Shown piece by piece: positions 14,959 through 21,566 of a stretch of 24,180 nucleotides of DNA. Numbering within the stretch: position 1 is the first letter of the stretch; each line of letters opens with the position of its first letter. The DNA is from Petrotoga sp. UBA5851. Lineage in GTDB: Bacteria; Thermotogota; Thermotogae; Petrotogales; Petrotogaceae. Made by a program: the position numbers and the translations under genes. The DNA is taken from contig DJGH01000024.1 in NCBI GenBank assembly GCA_002431635.1, positions 1,841-26,020 of the forward strand, written 5' to 3'. The notes under the pieces were generated by a model. That model ran no database searches. It was not told the DNA's origin and saw nothing but the letters and a program-made list of their open reading frames with translations.

Positions 14959-16041
14959 TTATACGTTGTCAATTATCCAAGCACTCTTTTGACCGAAGTA
15001 AAGATTTATGGGTTGATTCAGCACAGGGAGTTGATTTTCCATGGAGTTGTACGAAAGGACATGAATGTTTTGTCCTCCGCAAAGCCTTACATCGTATTCA
15101 AAATGCGAACCGAGAAAGACATACTTGTCTATCTTTCCGCAAAGCATATTTTCACGGCCTTCTTTTTCTAGGTTTATTGCCTGGGGACGGAGGATGATGT
15201 TAGCGTCGTCTCCTTCTTTAAATGCTTTTTTGGTTATGCCGTAAAAGGTCTGGTTCAGTTCTTTACTGAAAACTTTTATCTGTGAACCTTCCTGTGCGAT
15301 AACCTTGGCTTTTATAATGTTGACGGTTCCTATAAAATCGGCAACAAACTTGTTTTCAGGGTATGCGTACACTTCAAAGGGTGAACCTACCTGCATTATC
15401 TTTCCCTTGTCCATGATGACTACCTTGTCAGAAATGCTCATGGCTTCTGTCTGGTCATGAGTAACGTATATACTGGTGATATTAAGCTCTTTTTGGATTC
15501 TGCGTATTTCAAGCCGCATATTTTCACGCAGTTTAGCGTCAAGGTTGGAAAGAGGTTCGTCAAAAAGCAGGACTTTCGGTTCCATAACTATACACCTGGC
15601 AAGAGCCACTCTCTGCTGCTGTCCTCCTGATATCTGATCGGGTCTGCGCTTTTCCATTCCCTTAAGTCCAGTAAGTTCTATTATCTTGTCGGCTTTTTGT
15701 TTGACTGTGTTTTTAGGGAGTTTTTTAATTCTAAGTCCAAACTCTATGTTTTCTCGTATATTAAGATGTGGAAAAAGTGCATAACTCTGAAACATCATAG
15801 ATATATCCCGTTTGTTGGGAGGATCATTGGTTATGTCTGTTCCTTCCAGAATGACCTTTCCTGATGACGGAACTTCAAATCCGGATACCATCCTTAGAGT
15901 TGTGGTTTTTCCACAGCCTGACGGACCCAAAAAAGTGACAAGTTCACCTTTGTTTATGGAAAGATTAAAATCTTCAACCGCGATATTTTCAACTCCGTCG
16001 CTTTTAAATACTTTTCTTATGTTTTTAAGTTCAAGACTCAA
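14959..16041 (-). CDS. ABC importer ATPase (AfuC/FbpC/PotA-like)
   Basis: A 360-residue nucleotide-binding subunit of an importer. Walker A GPSGCGKTT is at 39-47, Q-loop Q85, signature ISGGQQQR from 137, Walker B VLLFDEP at 157-163, and H-loop H195 (VTHDQTEAMS). A TOBE-type C-terminal domain follows from about 235. I place the start at the TTG at 16041, because AGAGGTGAT pairs well with 16S rRNA and sits about 8 bases upstream. A GTG at 16050 would overlap the permease stop in GTGA but would start inside this ribosome binding site. Last gene of a three-gene importer operon; 5 bases follow the permease stop. Confidence 0.93.
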   Translation of the reverse strand: MSLELKNIRKVFKSDGVENIAVEDFNLSINKGELVTFLGPSGCGKTTTLRMVSGFEVPSSGKVILEGTDITNDPPNKRDISMMFQSYALFPHLNIRENIEFGLRIKKLPKNTVKQKADKIIELTGLKGMEKRRPDQISGGQQQRVALARCIVMEPKVLLFDEPLSNLDAKLRENMRLEIRRIQKELNITSIYVTHDQTEAMSISDKVVIMDKGKIMQVGSPFEVYAYPENKFVADFIGTVNIIKAKVIAQEGSQIKVFSKELNQTFYGITKKAFKEGDDANIILRPQAINLEKEGRENMLCGKIDKYVFLGSHFEYDVRLCGGQNIHVLSYNSMENQLPVLNQPINLYFGQKSAWIIDNV

Positions 16042-16046
16042 TGATA

Positions 16047-17729
16047 TCACCTCTGCCCGTTGATTAAGGATACTTTATTTTTAAGAAAAATTTTCAGGAT
16101 ACCCATAAAAGCAAAAATTATCAGTATGAGTATAACTGAAAATGCACATGCTTCGGAAAGTCTGCCGGAATCTGTCTGTGAAAGAATCTGTACGGTCATC
16201 AGATTCCAGTTGGCTGATACAAGAAAGATGGCTGCACTTATAGCCGTCATGGAGCGTACGAAAGAGTAAACACAGGCAGAGAAAAAAGCCGGTATTATAA
16301 GCGGCAGGGTTACTTTTCCGAAAACAGTTCTATCATCTGCTCCCAAAGTGTATGCAGCCTCTTCGATTGCCGGGTCAACCTGATTTAAAAGAGCCATTCC
16401 GGATTGAATACCTACTGGAATATACCTGAATACAAAGTTCAGCACAAGTATGGTAAGAGTTCCGGTAAGCAGGAGAGGCTTATTGTTGAAAGCCAAAATA
16501 TATCCTATGCCTATGACTGTTCCGGGAACTGCAAAACTCAAAAGGGAGGTGAACTCCATAATCTTTTTCCCAGGAAATACTTTCCGCACAAGCAAAAAGG
16601 CAATTATCATTCCTAACACGGCCGAGATCGGTGTGGATGTAAGGGCAAGTGTAAGAGTATCTTTTATTGATTCAATGCCAACATCAAGTACATATCTGAA
16701 ATTTTCCAAAGTAAGGGTATTGTTCATACCCCATATCTTGGAGAATGCTCCGAAAAAAATTATTACATATATCAGAAGTATAAATAAGCTTACTAAAAGT
16801 ACAAAAAGAAAAAGTAGCCATTTTGCAAAAGGACTTACGCTTTTTATAGATGAGGTTGTAGGTTTTCCGGAAACAGTTATGTATTTTTTCTTACCGATCC
16901 AGTATTTTTGCAGTATAAAAGCTATAAGGCTTGGGAGCAAAAGCCATACTGCCATTGCCGCACCGCTTTTCAGATCGAACATTCCGGTTATCTGAAGGTA
17001 AGCTTGAACTGATAAAATCGGAAATCTTGAACCGGCAAGTATCAAAGGATTTCCGAAATCAGCGAGTGACTCTATAAAAAGAACAAGCATGGTGCTTGCT
17101 ATTCCTGGAACGGAAAGAGGAAGTATAACTTTGAAGAAAACCTGAAGCCTGTTAGCTTTTAAGTTAAAGGCTGCAACTTCAAGGGTGGGAGATATTGTAG
17201 ATATGACTCCGTCCAGAGTTATAAAAGCCACTGGGAAAAATGAAATGGTCTGTGCTATCATCAGCCCCCACAGTCCATAGACCGGGAAGTTTCTCACACC
17301 AAAAATTCCTGCCGTTATGAGGCCGTTAAAGCCAAAAAGCATTATTATGGAAAGTGCTCCTATGAACGGCGGAAATACCATAGGCATAAGGGCGACGGCT
17401 TTAAAAAAACGTTTAAAAGGAAGTCCCGCCCTGTTTATTGCATATGCGTAGAGAAAACCCAGAAAAGTTCCTATCACTGCGGTAAGCACCGCTACAAGGA
17501 TAGAGTTGTAAAAGCCCTGTCGTATATATCCGCTTTTAAAAACGGTTTTATATACTTCGAGCGAGAAATTACCGCTATTGTCTGTAAAACTTGTCTGCAA
17601 AACCTTTATAAGCGGATATACTATAAAAGTAAAAAGAGCTATAAAGATAAGTATAACCATAACAAGGACTGTCGGATTTTTAAGAAGAGCTTTAAACCGG
17701 TTTTTACTTTCTTCTTTTATCAAGGTCAT
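16047..17729 (-). CDS. ABC importer permease, fused two-domain type (AfuB/FbpB-like)
   Basis: A 560-residue inner-membrane permease with about 12 transmembrane segments in two homologous halves. Each half has its own EAA coupling loop: EVAAFNLKANRLQVFFKVIL and EEAAYTLGADDRTVFGKVTL. The fused form is typical of the FbpB/AfuB group that works with family-1 binding proteins. ATG at 17729 is preferred because GGAGG at 17739-17735 sits 5 bases upstream. A TTG at 17741 would overlap that site. It follows the binding-protein gene after an attenuator-like hairpin. Confidence 0.92.
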   Translation of the reverse strand: MTLIKEESKNRFKALLKNPTVLVMVILIFIALFTFIVYPLIKVLQTSFTDNSGNFSLEVYKTVFKSGYIRQGFYNSILVAVLTAVIGTFLGFLYAYAINRAGLPFKRFFKAVALMPMVFPPFIGALSIIMLFGFNGLITAGIFGVRNFPVYGLWGLMIAQTISFFPVAFITLDGVISTISPTLEVAAFNLKANRLQVFFKVILPLSVPGIASTMLVLFIESLADFGNPLILAGSRFPILSVQAYLQITGMFDLKSGAAMAVWLLLPSLIAFILQKYWIGKKKYITVSGKPTTSSIKSVSPFAKWLLFLFVLLVSLFILLIYVIIFFGAFSKIWGMNNTLTLENFRYVLDVGIESIKDTLTLALTSTPISAVLGMIIAFLLVRKVFPGKKIMEFTSLLSFAVPGTVIGIGYILAFNNKPLLLTGTLTILVLNFVFRYIPVGIQSGMALLNQVDPAIEEAAYTLGADDRTVFGKVTLPLIIPAFFSACVYSFVRSMTAISAAIFLVSANWNLMTVQILSQTDSGRLSEACAFSVILILIIFAFMGILKIFLKNKVSLINGQR

Positions 17730-17739
17730 CTTTTCCTCC

Positions 17740-17763
17740 AAAAAAGGGGGAAGTTAATCCCCC
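17740..17763 (-). terminator. Intercistronic hairpin between binding-protein and permease genes
   Basis: On the minus strand GGGGG and CCCCC flank an 8-base loop (stem 17763-17759 with 17750-17746, plus one A-T pair). Six T residues follow, directly before the permease ribosome binding site. Partial termination or 3'-end protection here would give more binding protein than membrane subunits, a common arrangement in ABC importers. Confidence 0.65.
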
Positions 17764-17768
17764 TATTT

Positions 17769-18749
17769 TTATTTTACCGGAAGTACTAATTCAATCCATT
17801 TATCAGTAAGACGTTTTTTGTTGTCTGCGGCCCATTTCTCGTCAACCGTTATAAGCTTAATGGTTGAGAGAGGTTGAAGGTTTCCGAAGTTTACATCGCT
17901 TCTTACAGGATAGAAGTATGTTTTTGCATCAACAATTGCCTGCTGGCCGTTTTTGGACATGAGCCAGTCGACCAGTTTGGAAGATTCTTGCATATTTTTA
18001 GTTCCGTTTACTATTGAAACACATGCTGATTCGTAAGGAACGCCGTCTGCAGGGAATACTATTTCTATTGGATACCCCTGATCTTTGAACTCGAAGAAAG
18101 CAGGGGTGAACTGTATTCCGATACCTGCCTGGCCTACTCCGACGGTTTTGGAAGGGCCTGTTCCAGACTGGGTATAAGACTGAACATTTTTTGCTATTTT
18201 CTTTAAATAGTTGAAGGCTTCGTCTTCACCGTATATCTTGACCAATCCGGTAATAAAAGAGTATGCTGTACCCGAGGACTGTGGATTAGGATACTGTATC
18301 ATGTTGGTATATACATATTTGGTCAGATCCTGCCATGTTTTAGGAACAGCAGCCTTTATCTGTTCCATAACCTTAAGGTTAACTCCTATTCCTATTGGGT
18401 TCATATAAAAAGTATGATAGTATCCTTCAGCATCATAAAAATCCTGGCTTATATTTTCAATTTTAAGGTTGTAAGGGGTGGTTAGTTTCTTTTCTTTTGC
18501 AAGAATGTGGTTTGACATCGGAGCGCCGAACCATACATCTGCCTGGGGATTGCTCTTTTCAGCCTCAAGTCTTGTCAAAGCAGGACCAGAAGAAAGAAAA
18601 ACAAACTTTACCTTTACACCCGTTTCTTCAGAAAATTTGTTAAGGATCTTTCGTGCATTTGCTTCATCTACACTGGAGTAAACTATAAGTTCAGCAAACA
18701 AAGCACTTACAGAAAGAAGTATTCCTAAAAATGCTAAAAACTTTTTCAT
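17769..18749 (-). CDS. Periplasmic family-1 solute-binding protein (AfuA/FbpA-like)
   Basis: A 326-residue extracytoplasmic binding protein. The signal peptide has KK, a hydrophobic core and an ALFA|E cleavage site. The mature N-terminus LIVYSSVDEANARKILNKF is typical of ferric-ion / AfuA-type family-1 proteins, as are FSEETGVKVKF and PQADVWFGAP. I do not see the adjacent Tyr-Tyr pair that coordinates iron in classical FbpA. AfuA-type members can bind sugar phosphates, and others bind phosphonates, so the ligand is open. The AAGGGGGC upstream of the ATG is farther away than ideal. First gene of the importer operon, highly expressed if the downstream hairpin works as proposed. Confidence 0.85.
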   Translation of the reverse strand: MKKFLAFLGILLSVSALFAELIVYSSVDEANARKILNKFSEETGVKVKFVFLSSGPALTRLEAEKSNPQADVWFGAPMSNHILAKEKKLTTPYNLKIENISQDFYDAEGYYHTFYMNPIGIGVNLKVMEQIKAAVPKTWQDLTKYVYTNMIQYPNPQSSGTAYSFITGLVKIYGEDEAFNYLKKIAKNVQSYTQSGTGPSKTVGVGQAGIGIQFTPAFFEFKDQGYPIEIVFPADGVPYESACVSIVNGTKNMQESSKLVDWLMSKNGQQAIVDAKTYFYPVRSDVNFGNLQPLSTIKLITVDEKWAADNKKRLTDKWIELVLPVK

Positions 18750-18775
18750 ATTGGTATTGCCCCCTTTTTTTAGAG

Positions 18776-18891
18776 TTTATATAGATTCTAACGGAAAATT
18801 CTAATAAAAATCTTTTTGAATTGTATTAAAAATGTAATAAAAAACATTTTTGTAATAAAAAAGAATTTTCCGTAATAAAAACGAAAAATTC
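18776..18891 (-). promoter_or_regulatory. Importer promoter region with repeated AT-rich motifs
   Basis: On the minus strand a possible -35 TTAGAA (18804-18799) and -10 TATAAA (18781-18776) are 17 bp apart. Upstream lies a dense repeat field. GTAATAAAA starts at 18834, 18852 and 18872, with variants CTAATAAAA at 18801 and GTATTAAAA at 18823. A perfect 12-bp inverted repeat (ACGGAAAATTCT 18791-18802, AGAATTTTCCGT 18862-18873) brackets the field, and a further 9/10 copy lies at 18882-18891. It looks like a multi-site regulator-binding region. The rest of 18750-18930 has nothing else I can name. Confidence 0.55.
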
Positions 18892-18930
18892 ATTCTTAAA
18901 TGGGTTTTATTGCCTATAGATAGGACTATG

Positions 18931-19383
18931 CTACTTTAAAGACTGTTCTTTCGATATCTTTTCCAGAATATCCCTAAAATAACTTATTACAGGATTATTT
19001 TCGCTGCCATAGTAGTATCCGTCTATTCGCAGGTCTTTATCAAGAATAAAGGTGCTAGTGTTGTCATCAAGAAAATAAAGCTCCCCTTTTATCGACTGTT
19101 CCCCGTCAGAAGGGATGGTATTTTCCGTATAGTATGGAAGTGATCTGATCCTTGACCATAAATCTATAATCAGCTCCGGATTTTCCAGCTTATATATTTT
19201 TCCGTCCATGCTAAACTCAATCCTCAGAGGAATACTTTCCTCAAGGCTGCTGGAAGATGATAGTCCTGAATCTATAAAGACTGGTCTGTCAAATTTTTCA
19301 TATATAGAGTTAAGTCCGAAAAAAAAGATTAGAAACAAAACAAGAAAAAAGTTAAGGGCTGCAAAAAAAAGTTTTTTATTCAG
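18931..19383 (-). CDS. Membrane-anchored protein of the two-component operon, probable CTG start
   Basis: No function recognised. The frame has no ATG, GTG or TTG that preserves a full membrane anchor. From CTG at 19383 it reads MNKKLFFAALNFFLVLFLIFFFG, a good N-terminal signal anchor, and gives 150 residues. The CTG overlaps the kinase stop as CTGA. AAAGGGGTTGAT, 10 of 12 matches to the full anti-Shine-Dalgarno complement, ends about 6 bases upstream. A TTG at 19338 would leave only about 11 hydrophobic residues. The rest is a predicted extracytoplasmic domain (about 35-150) with an IEFSMDGKIYKLENPELI start and later beta-strand-like segments. Being encoded with the kinase, it may be an accessory sensor or kinase inhibitor, which is speculative. 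Confidence 0.65.
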   Translation of the reverse strand: MNKKLFFAALNFFLVLFLIFFFGLNSIYEKFDRPVFIDSGLSSSSSLEESIPLRIEFSMDGKIYKLENPELIIDLWSRIRSLPYYTENTIPSDGEQSIKGELYFLDDNTSTFILDKDLRIDGYYYGSENNPVISYFRDILEKISKEQSLK

Positions 19384-20798
19384 ACAGAATCAACCCCTTT
19401 ACGCAAAGAAAGAGTTACACGTGTATAATTGTTCTCCTCGCTTATTATTGTAATGCTTCCGTTCTGCTTTTTCATAATTTCTCTGGCTATGAAAAGTCCC
19501 AGTCCAGAACTCTTCTTCTGATTTTTGCCTGTAGTGTAGAACGGTTCAAAAATTTTTTCAAGATCATCTTTGCTTATACCATCGCCGTTGTCTATTATAT
19601 CAAGAAGATAAGTACTTTCTGATGACCTTCCGTTTATGTGTATAACCGTACAGTCGCTGTGTTTTATACAATTATCAAGTATATTCAGAATTACTTCCTG
19701 CGTCTTGGCATAATCCGCCAGTACTAGTAGACTTTGCAGATCAGCTTCCGTTTTTATGCCAAACTTGTCAAATCGTGGACTCAACGCTTGAATACACTCA
19801 ATGACGGCTTTTTTTATATCAAAAGCGGAAATATTAAGTTCAAACTCGCTCCTTCCGAGATTAGACATATAAAGCATTTCTTCCACAAGCTCAAGAAGTC
19901 TTTTCCCCTGCTGGTTTATATATCCGGTTGCAGTTTCAAAATCTTTTTTGTCTTTTATCTTAGGTAGAATATCAGAGTATCCTATTATTGAGGTAAGAGG
20001 AGTTTTCAGCTCATGTGCTACATTATCAACAAATCTTTTCTGCTTCTGTTTCTCCTGCTTAAGGTTATTGATGTATTTGCTTAGCTTTTCGGCCATAATG
20101 TTAAAAGAACTGCTAAGATCCTGTATCTCATCGTTGGAAGAAATAGAAATTTTTTCATTGAAAGTTCCTTCGGCAATTTTATCCGCTTCATCCTTAAGCT
20201 TTACGAGAGGGCGGGTTATAGAATAAGCATAAAAATAACTGATAACGCCGCCTGTAAAAAGCGAAACAACCCCAAGAAGCAGAATTACGTATGTGTTTTT
20301 ATAAAGAAGTTCCATCTCCTGTCTGAGAGGGTATACATATCTCAAACATCCGATCACTTCGTTTTCATGATAAATTGGGCAGGATATAAAAAGTGTCTGT
20401 GTCCCGCTGGTATTTTTGATTATATAGGTTCTTTTACCGTTTGATGCATAGTATACATCTTGATAAACATAATATGAGTTCTTTGGGTAGGATATGCCCA
20501 GAAGCTCCTTTCTGTTGTTGTAGATTTCGGTCTGGATGCCAAGTTTATTTCCTATGTATGCACAAAAAAACGGACTTTTTGAAATGAGTGAATCAAATGC
20601 CTGGGAAAGTGTCTGATTGGCAATAAATCCGGAGATGTACTTTTGATAAAAAGAAAGATCGGAGTTTAAAGATTCCACCGTCTTGTTTATTACTGTAGAG
20701 TAGAGAGTATTGATTATTATGAAAAAAATAGCCGAAAAAAGAAGAATAAGTATCATAGCATTCTGCAAGATTATCTTTGACCGAAGAGAAAAGCGCAT
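19380..20798 (-). CDS. Membrane sensor histidine kinase
   Basis: A 472-residue kinase. TM1 lies near residues 10-35 and an extracytoplasmic sensor of about 130 residues follows. TM2 (about 168-192) leads into a HAMP domain (ITRPLVKLKDEADKIAEGTF...). The phosphoacceptor is H262 in VAHELKTPLTSIIGY. The ATPase domain has the N-box NILDNCIKHS, G1 DNGDGIS, F-box FEPFYTT and G2 SSGLGLFIA. I place the start at ATG 20798, one base after the response-regulator stop, with GAGG 7-8 bases upstream. A start at 20831 would overlap the regulator by 32 bases with no ribosome binding site. The sensor ligand is unknown. The stop is shared with the next gene in CTGA. Confidence 0.93.
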   Translation of the reverse strand: MRFSLRSKIILQNAMILILLFSAIFFIIINTLYSTVINKTVESLNSDLSFYQKYISGFIANQTLSQAFDSLISKSPFFCAYIGNKLGIQTEIYNNRKELLGISYPKNSYYVYQDVYYASNGKRTYIIKNTSGTQTLFISCPIYHENEVIGCLRYVYPLRQEMELLYKNTYVILLLGVVSLFTGGVISYFYAYSITRPLVKLKDEADKIAEGTFNEKISISSNDEIQDLSSSFNIMAEKLSKYINNLKQEKQKQKRFVDNVAHELKTPLTSIIGYSDILPKIKDKKDFETATGYINQQGKRLLELVEEMLYMSNLGRSEFELNISAFDIKKAVIECIQALSPRFDKFGIKTEADLQSLLVLADYAKTQEVILNILDNCIKHSDCTVIHINGRSSESTYLLDIIDNGDGISKDDLEKIFEPFYTTGKNQKKSSGLGLFIAREIMKKQNGSITIISEENNYTRVTLSLRKGVDSV

Positions 20799-20799
20799 A

Positions 20800-21474
20800 T
20801 TATTGAACCTCAAACTTATATCCGATACCATATAAAGTTACAATGCTCTCGCCGTGTATTCCTAGCTTTCTTCGTATTCTCTGTATCAGGGCATCAAGGG
20901 CACGCGTATCTATACTACTGTCATAACCCCACACCTGTGTAAGAAGTTCTTCTCTCCTGAATACAGTTCCGTTATTTTTTACAAGCAGGAACAGAACATC
21001 AAACTCCTTCTTTGTCAGATACACTTCGGTACTGTCTATAAAAGCCTTTCTTGCAGACTGATCCATACGCAAAAAGCCTCTGCACAGAACGGCCGGTTCC
21101 TGTGTATGAGTCCTGTCCATTCTTTTTTCAATAGCCTTTATTCTGAGAATAAGTTCTCTGCTGTCAAAGGGCTTTGATATATAATCGTCAGCCCCGCAGT
21201 AAAGACCCATAAGTCTGTCATTTATCTGGCTTTTGGCGGTTAACAGGATAACGGGGGTATCTATACCGCTGTTTCTCAGCTCTTTAAGAAGCTCCAGCCC
21301 GTCGTACATGCCCAGCATTATATCCAGAATTATAAAATCAGGTTTTTCATGTCCGATAACAGATAAAAAATTTTTGCCGCTGTCTAAGGTTATTACGTCG
21401 TAGTTTTCAAGTATCAAAGACATGCGTACAAGATCAAGTATGCTCTGTTCATCGTCAACAACAAGTATTTTCAT
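20800..21474 (-). CDS. OmpR/PhoB-family response regulator
   Basis: A 224-residue two-domain regulator. The receiver has the acidic pair at D7/D8 (VVDDE), the phosphorylated D51 (IILDIMLG), T79 in LLTAK and K101 in ISKPF. The C-terminal half is a winged-helix DNA-binding domain with VYLTKKEFDVLFLLV, REELLTQVWGYD and DALIQRIRRKL, ending in IVTLYGIGYKFEV. The start is ATG 21474, chosen for AGGAG five bases upstream. An earlier in-frame ATG at 21504 would add ten residues without support. It is the first gene of the regulator-kinase-membrane protein operon. Such regulators usually bind paired direct repeats. Confidence 0.95.
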   Translation of the reverse strand: MKILVVDDEQSILDLVRMSLILENYDVITLDSGKNFLSVIGHEKPDFIILDIMLGMYDGLELLKELRNSGIDTPVILLTAKSQINDRLMGLYCGADDYISKPFDSRELILRIKAIEKRMDRTHTQEPAVLCRGFLRMDQSARKAFIDSTEVYLTKKEFDVLFLLVKNNGTVFRREELLTQVWGYDSSIDTRALDALIQRIRRKLGIHGESIVTLYGIGYKFEVQ

Positions 21475-21506
21475 ATTGTCTCCTTCGGCTTTTAATATCC
21501 ACATTA

Positions 21507-21535
21507 ATTATACCGTAAAGGAGAATTTTTCGTAA
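21507..21535 (-). promoter_or_regulatory. Promoter of the two-component operon
   Basis: On the minus strand a consensus -10 TATAAT (21512-21507) follows a weak -35 TTACGA (21535-21530) with 17-bp spacing. The weak -35 suggests activation. It overlaps GAATTTTTCG (21523-21532, plus-strand reading), a motif also found upstream of the importer operon, so the regulator may control itself here. Confidence 0.6.
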
Positions 21536-21566
21536 CTTTTTGGTTTTAGAGAAACAGTAATTAGAC

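Noticed and set aside
18801..18880. Short repeated GTAATAAAA units considered as a CRISPR or minisatellite
   Set aside because: The units are only 9 bases and unevenly spaced 11-22 bases apart in a promoter region, so regulator sites are more likely.
18907..18930. Possible terminator CCTAT/ATAGG after the membrane-protein gene
   Set aside because: The stem is 5 bp with a 2-base loop and no T-run, so it is too weak to call.
21505..21566. Possible terminator after the ankyrin/FGE-like gene
   Set aside because: No stable stem with a T-run could be found; the interval is explained by the promoter of the two-component operon.
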